From: Tieghemiomyces parasiticus
Taxonomy: Eukaryota > Kickxellomycota > Dimargaritomycetes > Dimargaritales > Dimargaritaceae
Assembly (NCBI GenBank): GCA_027575765.1
Contig: JANBPT010001325.1
Location: forward strand, 1-10,700
Direction: 5' to 3'
DNA: 10,700 nucleotides
Shown: positions 1 to 6,607 of the stretch, in pieces
Layout of the letters: every line of letters begins with the position of its first letter
How positions within the stretch are numbered: the first letter of the stretch is position 1
Translations under genes and position numbers: made by a program
The notes under the pieces: generated by a model
Told to the model about the DNA's origin: nothing
The model's input: the letters and a program-made list of their open reading frames with translations, nothing else
Databases searched by the model: none

Positions 1-68
1 ACCTCCAAAACCAATCGCTCTTGCAGCCCAGCCTTGCTATATGAACCACCAAGTTTGCCTTCAGGTAC

Positions 69-464
69 TCAATCTCCGCTCTGTTGCTTACGCTTTGTAT
101 TGCTGGACAGGGCGTGGCACTCACCACCTCCGGGTGACCCTTTACTTCCTTTTACTAATAAACTCTCTTGTACGCCATTCCGCCGTCGACCCTTATCCCC
201 TCCTTTATGGACACCACAGGATGGTTCGCTGGACAGATAAAGTGGGAAGGAAACTTGGAGAACTTGCCCTTTATTTGAGAGAAACACAAAGAGGCGGTCA
301 TAGCCTAGGGTGTAGTCGGGATAACGGGTAATCGTTCCACGTTTGTCTACAAAAACAGTAATATTTCGACCCTGGTTAATAGATTCAATTGCAAACGCAT
401 GACCACGCCAAGCTGTGTAAAATCGAGCTGCACTATGAATCGGATTATTCTCCCATCTGGCTTC
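69..464 (-). other. ATG-less open frame, possible internal exon of an unrecognised gene
   Basis: On the minus strand one frame is free of stops for 131 codons, from just after a TAA at 467-465 down to a TGA at 71-69. It contains no ATG, so if coding it must be an internal or 3' exon rather than a whole gene. The middle of the translation (including TITRYPDYTLGYDRLFVFL) alternates polar and hydrophobic residues as beta-rich domains do, but I do not recognise a family. Codon third positions favour T/C, unlike the C/G-ending codons of COQ7. A frame of this length is expected about once by chance in a window this size, so support is weak. A second minus frame is open from about 155 to the window edge and could be a following exon. 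However, the obvious splice pair between them (GTGAGT at 124-119, CAACAG at 86-81) joins out of frame. Confidence 0.2.
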
Positions 465-467
465 TTA

Positions 468-1286
468 GGATATCGTTACTTTGCTTTTTATTTCGCTATA
501 TTACTCTGTACTTTCTTCATATCCCTAGTATGTATTTTTCACATGATTGCACGTGATGGCTTCAAACGATGGGTGCGGTAGGTGTAGACGTATAAATAAC
601 AAGAACTAGTGTGAAACATAAACCGGGTGTGGGTGTGATGATTTGATCAGTGACTGTTTTTGTATTTAATAGCGATAAGTAGGTCATTTATACTTGAATA
701 ATAGCCAGCATTATTCATAGCGGCTACTTAACTGGACCTAAGGGATGTCCGAGCAACTATTTGGCGGGAACTAGGTGCCAATAGGAATAGGAAAAGGGCT
801 GTTAGCCGTTAGCTCATGAATAATGAAGCAAAGGTCATAGAGAATAGAAGGCGGCAGCCAAAGAATCAGGAAGCTTGGATGTCGCTGGGAAAGGATATGG
901 CAATACAAGTGAGGAAGGGGATTATCGAATACGGATAGAACATCGGAAACTGGAGTGAGAGGTCTACCAAAATGGATTAGAATAAAACAGAATAAGTAGG
1001 CCACTATTGATCGGAATCAAGCTATGATAGGGGGCGCACGGGAGGCACGGCATCGTCGCGATCTAGACGAGTTCCGAAACTGAAAGTGAAGGCATTTCAG
1101 CCGACCACATGTCGTCATCCAAAAGCTGGCGTCCACATGAGCTCTACAAGCCATGGCGACGCTTTGCAGGAACAACTGCGGAATTTTAGTCCTTTGAATT
1201 GACCTAACCAAACGACTCGCCAAATGTGTCATGGCTACCCACCAAGTTCCAGGCCGAAACCCGATTCCTCACACACATTTCCCGGC
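468..1286. other. intergenic stretch with no recognised gene
   Basis: I see no supported gene here. The stretch contains a consensus TATA-like octamer (TATAAATA, 591-598) with no convincing ORF behind it on either strand. It also has a G/T-rich motif of two GGGTGT units near 625-636 and the first copy of a diverged purine-rich repeat (767-914). A 71-codon minus-strand ORF with an ATG at 1232-1230 ends at 1017; its Arg/Ser-rich translation matches nothing I know. The T-rich plus-strand frame at 399-581, which translates to a hydrophobic peptide, is probably a composition effect. Confidence 0.5.
767..914 (+). repeat. diverged dispersed repeat, copy A
   Basis: This segment shares four collinear anchors with 3356-3547. 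They are GGAACTAG(G)TGCCAA at 767-781, AGAATAGAAGGCGG at 841-854 (one-base indel in the partner), CGCTGGGAAAGGATA at 883-897 (15 of 15 identical) and AATACAAGTGAGG at 902-914 (12 of 13). The anchors keep order and orientation, and the partner copy is about 45 bp longer because of insertions between them. Both copies are purine-rich on the plus strand. Each is interrupted by stops in all frames, so they are more likely decayed non-coding or mobile-element sequence than a gene family. The element type is unknown. Confidence 0.5.
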
Positions 1287-1294
1287 TATAAAAA
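1287..1294 (+). promoter_or_regulatory. TATA box, possible plus-strand promoter
   Basis: TATAAAAA lies in a GC-flanked context (CCCGGC just upstream). A start site would be expected near 1315-1325, giving a leader of about 95 nt to the first ATG at 1415. That ATG heads a tentative intron-containing gene (see the 1415-1684 entry). The sequence match is clear, but use as a promoter is inference. Confidence 0.3.
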
Positions 1295-1414
1295 TCAACG
1301 AACTTTACTGCTAATGTTTTAACTTACCTTCAATCCAAACTCGTATCGATTGCAATAAAGCACCCCTCGGGGTCTCGACTACTACACCACAATCAATTTT
1401 TTTTACTGCGTTCA

Positions 1415-1684
1415 ATGTATCCGGCTGTTCGATCATTTACAATAGATAAGTATATATTTTTCCTGGCGAGGCACAACAACTCGAAGCCTCGTTTAGCTGA
1501 GATTCGATGATGAAGCCTACATTTACTTCTGAGGGGGAACATGGAGCACCAAGGTCAAGGTCGTTTTACAACTGGTTATTTTTTGCAGTCACTACGAGAT
1601 CGCCATATTGATTTTTACCCCTTCCCCCTCATACCTTTTTGTGCCCCCCTCCCTCTGCGCACAACCGGCCAGATTGAACGTCGG
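1415..1684 (+). other. tentative small intron-containing gene, unrecognised
   Basis: The first ATG after the TATA box at 1287 is at 1415. It opens an uninterrupted frame of 31 codons (stop 1508-1510). A donor-like GTATAT at 1450-1455 and a textbook acceptor (ATTTTTTGCAG, ending 1588) would remove 139 nt and join codon 12 in frame to 1589 onward. That second exon stays open to a fungal-consensus donor, GTATGT, at 1685-1690; a CATAG acceptor ends at 1750. The second exon would encode a Pro/hydrophobic-rich stretch (HYEIAILIFTPSPSYLFVPP). Competing plus-strand ORFs with ATG starts exist at 1507 (34 codons), 1541 (69 codons) and 1790 (44 codons). No family is recognised, and the splicing model rests on signals alone. 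Confidence 0.2.
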
Positions 1685-1750
1685 GTATGTGAGTTAGCTT
1701 CCGTTTGGGACATACCAATCGGCTTTCCTTTTACCCTAAGTGTTGCATAG

Positions 1751-2315
1751 ATTATCCACGGCTGTTTGTCGATCAGCGTTTATTCGATCATGGCCTGTCG
1801 TCACAGACATCGACGTGGAGAGCAGAGCAGAGGGGTAGGCATAGAGCAAAGAAAATCAAAGGACACAGGGGGGGACAACGAAGGAGAGAGTGAAAGGGAT
1901 GTCGCCAATATATTGGTGGACTAAGGTTTGAAAGACGATGCCAAGCCCCCCCCCCCAGCAGGGGACATAACGCGGTTGGTGAGGGATTGAAAAAACAAAG
2001 TGAATAGACAGCAATGAACCTTATTGGACTTCAACCCCAGCTATGCGTCTTTATGGGGGGGATCTGTTGAGAGCGTCGACCTCTCCGACGGGCTGGAGAT
2101 GAAGACACAATGAGGAGTGTGACCGTCAAATGGAGCAAGCGATTGGCATGGATACGACCAATGACACATGTAATTAGTGATTAAAGACGAACGAACATTT
2201 CGATCGCCTATTAGCGCCACCATGGAAGCTGTGGCATTACGGAGGTCATTAGGACGAGCCGTCGGGCGGACAACGGGGAGAAATGTGGAGCTCTGGGTCG
2301 TCTGCGGAATCATCA
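1751..2315. other. upstream flank of the secreted-protein gene; weak divergent ORF
   Basis: This stretch holds an uninterrupted run of 11 C (1946-1956) and a purine-rich segment (1810-1900). It also contains a minus-strand ORF of 91 codons (ATG at 2316-2314, stop at 2041). That ORF would be transcribed away from the secreted-protein gene, its start lying only about 10 bp from that gene's TATA box. That is too close for an ordinary 5' leader unless its promoter lies inside the neighbour. The translation is rich in Ser, Thr, Pro and Arg with scattered Cys, and is not recognisable. I treat it as probable non-coding flank. Confidence 0.35.
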
Positions 2316-2325
2316 TAACTTAAGA

Positions 2326-2333
2326 TATAAAAG
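2326..2333 (+). promoter_or_regulatory. TATA box of the small secreted-protein gene
   Basis: A perfect TATAAAAG sits 180 bp upstream of the ATG at 2506. Initiation 25-35 bp downstream would fall near 2355-2365, giving a leader of about 145 nt. The leader is rich in C and T with CACC/ACCACC repeats and contains no upstream ATG, and the start context is TCACC-ATG-C. A strong TATA plus a pyrimidine-rich, ATG-free leader is typical of well-expressed fungal genes. Confidence 0.6.
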
Positions 2334-2505
2334 GCCGGTTTTGCGCCCGCTAGAGCAGTTTATTCTCCACACCCATTCGCAACCACCCTCATCACCACCA
2401 CTATTTCAACCCTCCCCCTCCCACTTTCCCACGTTGTTTACATCTTTTTACGCTCCCCACCCCTCAGCATTTTACACTAGCGGCTTCTTTAACCACCCAT
2501 TCACC

Positions 2506-2781
2506 ATGCAGCTTTCTTCCTTCATCGCCACCGTGGCCCTCGCTACCGTACTTTTGTCCGCCATTGCCGACGCCACGCCACTCCCGAATCCTCTGCCCAG
2601 TCCGAGATTGTTCTCTTCCAAGTCACCCAATAAGAAAACTAGCCAGAAAACCAACCAGAGCCACACAAAGACGCAATCCGGTGCGAGGGGAGCTGTTAAG
2701 GAGGTGGTGGCCACCTCTCTCGCAACTGCGGGCGTTGCGGCAGCAATGGATGCTGTAACGGGTAGCGACGCGGCTCCTTAG
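2506..2781 (+). CDS. small secreted protein, Lys-rich and Cys-free with an Ala-rich C-terminal helix
   Basis: This is a single-exon ORF of 91 residues. Residues 1-23 form a classic signal peptide: a hydrophobic core (FIATVALATVLLSAI) ending in A-D-A before T24, matching the -3/-1 small-residue rule. The mature chain of 68 residues has three parts. Residues 24-35 are proline-rich (TPLPNPLPSPRL). Residues 36-61 are Lys/Ser/Thr/Gln-rich, with a basic KK pair at 43-44 and an N-glycosylation sequon at N50-Q-S. Residues 62-85 (GAVKEVVATSLATAGVAAAM and on) are Ala/Val-rich and likely helical. There is no cysteine and the net charge is positive. Codons end mostly in C/G, as in COQ7. The ATG at 2506 is chosen because the frame upstream of it is leader sequence without an ATG, and because the signal peptide starts exactly there. 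Export is inferred; the function is unknown and no family is recognised. A secreted effector-like or antimicrobial-like role is possible but untested. Confidence 0.72.
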   Translation: MQLSSFIATVALATVLLSAIADATPLPNPLPSPRLFSSKSPNKKTSQKTNQSHTKTQSGARGAVKEVVATSLATAGVAAAMDAVTGSDAAP

Positions 2782-3355
2782 TCTTCATTGAGGTTGGAGC
2801 CTAGTAGGAAACTACTTCTAGTGCATTTCACTCCCTTCGCCCCCTTCCATTACTTTCCACATCATTCATTTCTTCTTTCATATACTTTTTTTTTCTGGTA
2901 GCTTTGGTGTATCAGTCATTACGGGGAAGCGCAGAGAATGAACAGGTCCCTAGCCATGCATACTCCCTCGATAACAGGTGCTTTCTTACATAAATTTTAG
3001 CAAACTTCATCGGCAGAGAATTCGGTGTGTTGTAAAGGTTAGTAGTAGAGTACCTTTACAGCCATGAGGAAAGCTGCACCTTTAAAGCCTATAAATCATC
3101 CGACTTGGTACCTGTCTTAAGGGGGGAAACTGCCATAGAGGAAACTAAAAGCTAATATCCAACGAACTCTGGACTAAGGAACTAAGCGACTTAATAACTG
3201 GAATATGTTTAGCGGGTGATTTGTGATTGGGATGATAGCTGTCGTTAATTGAGTAGCGACCTCGGGAGGTTTTTTAAGCTGGGAGGGTGTCCTACATCCT
3301 TCGCAGTAGCTACCGCTTGGGTTAGGAGGGAGCCCCAGGGACGATAGGGCGAGAC
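2782..3355. other. 3' flank and degenerate intergenic sequence
   Basis: Immediately downstream of the secreted-protein gene is a T/C-rich stretch (2820-2895, including a long T run near 2887) that probably contains its 3' end. I see no clear AATAAA. Beyond about 3000 all frames carry frequent stops and the plus strand turns purine-rich. I see no gene, RNA or complete mobile element. Confidence 0.5.
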
Positions 3356-3547
3356 GGAACTAGTGCCAAGGCGAATACGAAGACAGCTGTCAAGTTGCCG
3401 TATCAATGGAGAGGAAGACTAATCGAAAACAAGCCTTATAAGAATAGAGGCGGAGGCGCTTGTCAAAAAGGGAACGTTGTTCAACGGATCGGGAAGGTTG
3501 GCGACGCTGGGAAAGGATAGCAGGTATATGGAATAATACAAGAGAGG
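3356..3547 (+). repeat. diverged dispersed repeat, copy B
   Basis: This is the partner of 767-914. Its anchors are GGAACTAGTGCCAA at 3356-3369, AGAATAGAGGCGG at 3441-3453, CGCTGGGAAAGGATA at 3505-3519 and AATACAAGAGAGG at 3535-3547. The stretch before the third anchor (GTTGGCGACGCTG, 3497-3509) recurs at 4962-4974 upstream of COQ7. The stretch at its left end (GCGAGACGGAACTA, 3349-3362) recurs at 6707-6720 downstream of COQ7. This is therefore the best-connected copy of a possible repeat family. It has no open frame of note and no terminal repeats that I can define. Confidence 0.5.
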
Positions 3548-4089
3548 TAGAGAAAGGGGTGGAGATACCACAACTAGTCGGATCGGTGGTTTAGGGCGTG
3601 ACAGTAGCTACAGTAGAAGATTAAAATCCTCACTGTGACATACAAATCGGAGAGCTAATAGTGAACGACGATACCCTTGACAGCTGTATAGCTTTAATGG
3701 TAGCACAATTGGCTCGATACTAACATGTGGAAGGGAGACTGGGTGCTTCGGAGCTTGGGTTCGTAGTCAATACTCAGTCGAACTAGATATGACTAGTCAG
3801 TTGGTATAGCGCAATTTAGAACAGGGTCGCTCCTTGCAGCACAGCTCGTAGCCTTACTTCCCCGCCATTGCTCCTAGCCTAAAACCTCTTGCTCATGTCT
3901 AACTCATTTCTGCAGGGTATAATGCGCGCGTTTCCGTTGTAGCATTGTATTCCCTGGGCTGCAAGGCCAAAGAGCCAATTTTCTGAGTAAACCGCTTAGC
4001 CTCCCCCTCCCGCATTATGGCCATTGACCTGCAACGGGCCTAAAACGATACGGCCACACCCACTGTTTGGCGTCCAGAAACCCCCATCA
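3548..4089. other. intergenic sequence without a recognised gene
   Basis: Frequent stops occur in all frames. One good-looking 3' splice site is present on the plus strand: CTAAC at 3899-3903 followed by TTTCTGCAG ending at 3915. It is followed by 22 open codons (TATAATGCG onward) to a TGA at 3984-3986. That could be the last exon of something, but no upstream exon is visible. TAGCACAATTGG at 3701-3712 matches a tRNA A-box but no cloverleaf can be drawn around it. Confidence 0.4.
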
Positions 4090-4233
4090 ATGGCCAGTGC
4101 TAGCGGCAGACACCTATTACAGCAGGCTTCCGTCCTGGATTTCGCCAAGGTCAGCGACTACCTACTGAGCGCTGGCGTTACTGGGATCGGTACTTGGCAA
4201 TTATTTTACCTGCTAGTCTGCGGTGCACTTTAG
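4090..4233 (+). CDS. possible 47-residue hydrophobic peptide
   Basis: This is an ATG-initiated ORF of 47 codons plus TAG. Its N-terminal half is polar and helix-prone, and residues 26-47 form one hydrophobic segment long enough to span a membrane (YLLSAGVTGIGTWQLFYLLV). Codon use has a coding look: many codons end in C or G, with a purine-N-pyrimidine tendency. The frame is open upstream to 4024 without another ATG, so 4090 is the natural start. There is no TATA box or strong Kozak purine at -3 (it is T). I do not recognise a family. It could be a tail-anchored or mitochondrial micropeptide, the first exon of a larger gene, or chance. Confidence 0.28.
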   Translation: MASASGRHLLQQASVLDFAKVSDYLLSAGVTGIGTWQLFYLLVCGAL

Positions 4234-4860
4234 AAGTTGGGAGTGGGTATTTTAGCGGGGTCTAACTTTATGTGAAGTACAATTATCTGATATATATATA
4301 TATAGGTTTCTGTTAAATTGAATCAAAACGAATAACGGGCACGGGCAATTCGCAAGTTAGGCAGTAATCGGCTGAAAATGGCGATATTCAGTTTCAAACG
4401 AGACGCTCGACGCATACGCCCAGGTTGCGAGGCAGTATTAGGGCTACTAAATAGTGAAGAAACGGGGCGGAATGACATTGCTCGGGGAGAGCTTTGGTGA
4501 ATTTTCAGAACTTTATCCGTCTGCCTGCCCTTGCCCCGGGGAATAATGGTGTAACGATCAATCCGGTATCAATTCAGGCACGCTAAAGCTGCCTGAGGAT
4601 TGGGACTCTCCAGTATTCAAACCAGCCACCTAGAGGCCTTCGCCGTATGATTAGGGAGAGTTGTCTCAATCGACTATTCCCAATGCTATTGCGCTTCGCA
4701 GAACTGTACTCGATGAGAGTCTATTGACCACCCTTAGATGGGGCCTATACGGAGGGAATCCTGCGACTGAGACGGGGGGAGGGGCTGCGGTAAGCAGCGG
4801 CTCGACCATCCCCGAGAAAGCAGTGATGGTAGGAGCAGATTATCAAGTGGCTTGACACGT
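4234..4860. other. intergenic sequence with AT microsatellite and weak ORFs
   Basis: A (TA)7 tract lies at 4291-4304. A 64-codon plus-strand frame at 4661-4855 begins with TTG, with a stop just upstream. It overlaps an ATG-started frame of 26 codons at 4647 in another phase. Neither translation is recognisable, and I treat both as unsupported. Confidence 0.4.
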
Positions 4861-5159
4861 CACCTTTCAGTTAGAGTTCATGCATGAGGCGGCTCGGCAA
4901 GGAAAGGACAGACAGATACCCACGATTCCCTTTGGGCCTCTCACCATGACAGGAAGGAAGCGTTGGCGACGCTGAGTGGGATGAACTTACCTGTTTCACT
5001 AAGCTCATGACCATTTATCCCTTTTACGCGATCCTCAATCGGCGGTTGTCCTTTCTTTACACCCTCTTTATTTCGTGACGCCTGCCACACATTCATGGTA
5101 GCAGCCTCCTTTTTTTTTAGTCGCTTTCGAGCTCCCCTGATTTCCTGGCCCTAAATACC
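4861..5159 (+). promoter_or_regulatory. COQ7 upstream region and 5' leader
   Basis: This stretch separates the degenerate sequence from the COQ7 ATG. No canonical TATA box is visible. The last 150 bp turn pyrimidine-rich, as expected of a fungal leader, and include T9-AG at 5110-5120, which resembles a 3' splice site. A copy of the GTTGGCGACGCTG word found in repeat copy B lies at 4962-4974. No transcription-factor site can be assigned with confidence. Confidence 0.4.
5095..5154 (+). promoter_or_regulatory. upstream ORF (19 codons) in the COQ7 leader
   Basis: An ATG at 5095 opens a 19-codon frame with a hydrophobic start (MVAASFFFSRFR). Its TAA at 5152-5154 lies 5 nt before the COQ7 ATG and in a different frame. 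If transcription starts upstream of 5095 and the leader is unspliced, scanning ribosomes would meet this ORF first. It could then dampen COQ7 translation or make it conditional. The T9-AG at 5110-5120 could instead be the acceptor of a leader intron removing this ATG. Regulation is inference. Confidence 0.35.
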
Positions 5160-6607
5160 ATGTTGCGCTTGACTGTCCAGCGTGGAACTCGGCCCACTGT
5201 AGCTGCCCTGACTCGGCCTCTAGTTTCCCAGGCGCGGTGGACCAGCCAGCATGTTCACAAATCCACTTGTTCCACTAGCACAACTCATTCGACAATCCCC
5301 GCTGCGGCTGCTACTGATGCCCGTGGCCAGAGCTCATCCAACAGCACTGGCCCTATCCCTGGGTCCTCGTTGCCCGTCGATGAGGAGACCCAATCTCTGT
5401 TTGAACGTTTCAAGGACTACCGGACCAGTCTCCAGAAGGTCTGGCCCCGACTGACACCACACCAGCGGGACCTGCTAAGCTCCATGCTGCGGGTCAACCA
5501 GGCCGGTGAAATTGGCGCCAACTACATTTATAAGGGCCAGCATGCCGTGTTTACCAAGAGCCAGCCTGCGTTGGGTCCAGTAATAGAGGTAGGTTTTGGT
5601 TACACGACGGTCGCGGGCCCATCCTATGAATGCTTAACCATTACCCTCCCCCTCCTTTTTTTAGTTGGTCTCAGGTTATCAAATCCTGGCCTTCGTTCGG
5701 CATTTAGTCAGCCAGGGACCAAAGCGTGCTAATCGATACCCATCCTTACGAATAATGATGACCATCGGCATACCAATGTTACCCGACGCCACAGCACATG
5801 TGGGACCAGGAGAAGAAACACCTCCATGTGTTTGACCGATTCATCGGCCAGAACCGCGTCAGGCCCACCCTCCTGCGGCCTCTGTGGGAGACGGCTGGGT
5901 TCGTCGTGGGCGCCGGCACAGCGCTTATCGGCAAGGAAGCGGCTATGGCCTGCACCGAAGCCGTCGAAACGGTGATTGGTCAGCACTATGACGAGTAAGT
6001 AACGTTCTTCGCGGGACTGGTTTGCTGGACGGCTGGTTAACATCGCTCCGCCAGCAGTCCGGCAAGCGTATTTCTAACTGTTATAATATTGATATATCCA
6101 TACTGCTCACCCCCACCTTAACAGCCAACTACGCGAACTGTTAACCCTCGACGACCCCGAGATTGAGAACCTACGCAAGGTTGGTGCCCGATACTCTCAA
6201 TAGGACCGTCTATTCCCGTCGCTCTGCACTGGATGCAGAAATTCTCCGTGGTAGACTACTACCCCCCATTTTGCTTAACCTATTGACCGAAAATAACCTA
6301 TCCGCTTGCCCCGCTCGTTTCTCACACATCCTAGATTATCCAAGAGTTTCGGGACGACGAGCTCGAACATTTAGATACGGCGGTGGATTTAGACGCCCAC
6401 AAGGTGAGCTAGATAGGCGATCTTGCCGTTCTCGACGACCCAATCCTCTCTCAAAGGAGCCATTATGACCCGCCTGTTTCTAATTCAATCGTGTTGCCTG
6501 GACCCTTCGCCTCCCTACTGCCTACCTAGGCCCCGGCTTACGAGGCACTCACGCAGGTTATCAAACAGGGCTGTAAGGTCGCCATCGAAGTCGCCAAACG
6601 GGTCTGA
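5160..6607 (+). CDS. COQ7: COQ7, 5-demethoxyubiquinone hydroxylase, mitochondrial (five exons)
   Basis: COQ7 is a di-iron monooxygenase that hydroxylates 5-demethoxyubiquinone, the penultimate step of ubiquinone synthesis, on the matrix face of the inner mitochondrial membrane with the COQ complex (known of the family). The exons are 5160-5588, 5795-5994, 6125-6179, 6335-6403 and 6530-6607: 831 nt, 276 residues. Residues 1-31 are Arg-rich without acids, a likely matrix-targeting peptide; residues 35-75 are a Ser/Thr-rich linker. The domain runs from about residue 100 to the end. All six iron ligands are present: E117 (in [15 protein letters not shown]), E149 and H152 (DQEKKH), E201, E237 and H240 (DDELEH). 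From H152 on, ligand spacings equal those of the human enzyme (49, 36, 3). The E117-E149 loop is two residues longer. The family's RVRPT and GKEAAMACT stretches are intact, and the C-terminus (AGC-like [13 protein letters not shown]) ends where COQ7 proteins usually end. No frameshift or missing residue is seen. Exon joints are set by homology and frame. Confidence 0.97.
5589..5794 (+). other. COQ7 intron 1 (206 nt, phase 0)
   Basis: The donor is GTAGGT (5589-5594) and the acceptor GCCACAG (ending 5794). CTAAT at 5729-5733 is a plausible branch site about 60 nt upstream. Splicing joins V-I-E143 to H144-M-W-D-Q-E, which is continuous in COQ7 proteins. Retention would add 47 codons and stop at 5730-5732, giving a 190-residue product with only the first iron ligand. 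Inside the intron a strong decoy acceptor (pyrimidine tract plus TTTAG, ending 5664) is not usable in frame with the known protein. Confidence 0.92.
5995..6124 (+). other. COQ7 intron 2 (130 nt, phase 2)
   Basis: The donor is the consensus GTAAGT (5995-6000) and the acceptor TTAACAG (ending 6124). The branch site TTCTAAC lies at 6072-6078, 46 nt upstream. The intron splits codon 210 (GA|C, Asp) in the HYDD stretch that follows ligand E201. Without splicing the frame meets TAA at 5996. Confidence 0.95.
6180..6334 (+). other. COQ7 intron 3 (155 nt, phase 0)
   Basis: The donor is the non-consensus GTTGGT (6180-6185), after AAG. The acceptor is CATCCTAG (ending 6334), and a candidate branch is GCTTAAC at 6273-6279. 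The joint gives L-R-K228 then I-I-Q-E-F-R-D-D-E, matching the family around ligands E237 and H240. The spacing of 36 residues from E201 equals that in human COQ7. An in-frame TAG follows the donor, so the intron must be removed. Confidence 0.92.
6404..6529 (+). other. COQ7 intron 4 (126 nt, phase 0)
   Basis: The donor is GTGAGC (6404-6409) after D-A-H-K251. The acceptor is CTACCTAG (ending 6529), and the branch is TTCTAAT at 6478-6484. The last exon begins A-P-A-Y-E-A-L, the conserved start of the final COQ7 helix, and ends at TGA 6605-6607. Confidence 0.94.

Noticed and set aside
81..124. 44-nt minus-strand intron (GTGAGT to CAACAG) joining the 464-69 frame to the left-edge frame
   Set aside because: The phase does not match: the joint leads to a stop within a few codons.
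625..636. GGGTGTGGGTGT resembling a telomeric or Rap1-type site
   Set aside because: There are only two units, and similar ACACCC words occur elsewhere by composition. No telomeric array is present.
1230..1331. Minus-strand GTAAGT donor (1326-1321) with a TTTTTATAG acceptor about 45 nt on
   Set aside because: The signals look good, but the exon before is open in all frames for only about 50 nt and the exon after stops quickly. It also competes with the plus-strand TATA box at 1287.
2472..2758. Overlapping frames across the secreted-protein gene (minus 2714-2472, plus 2564-2758)
   Set aside because: They are shadows of the 2506-2781 ORF, which alone has the ATG, signal peptide and matching promoter.
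3259..3276. ACCT-CGGG-AGGT followed by six T, resembling a rho-independent terminator
   Set aside because: The stem is only four pairs, and the surrounding genes are eukaryotic, where this signal has no role for polymerase II.
3701..3763. tRNA-like A-box (TAGCACAATTGG) with a GGGTTCG B-box-like word 57 bp later
   Set aside because: The B-box lacks the required A after TTCG. No D-stem, T-stem or acceptor stem can be paired around these words.
5589..5794. COQ7 intron 1 as a twin intron: removing 5589-5664 would create GTTGGT, the same donor sequence as intron 3
   Set aside because: The second splice would then remove one extra base of exon 1 (5588) and shift the frame before the conserved HMWDQEKKH stretch. 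One simple 206-nt intron keeps the frame.
5729..6043. 104-codon minus-strand frame across COQ7 exon 2
   Set aside because: It is antisense to well-conserved COQ7 coding sequence, a compositional shadow.
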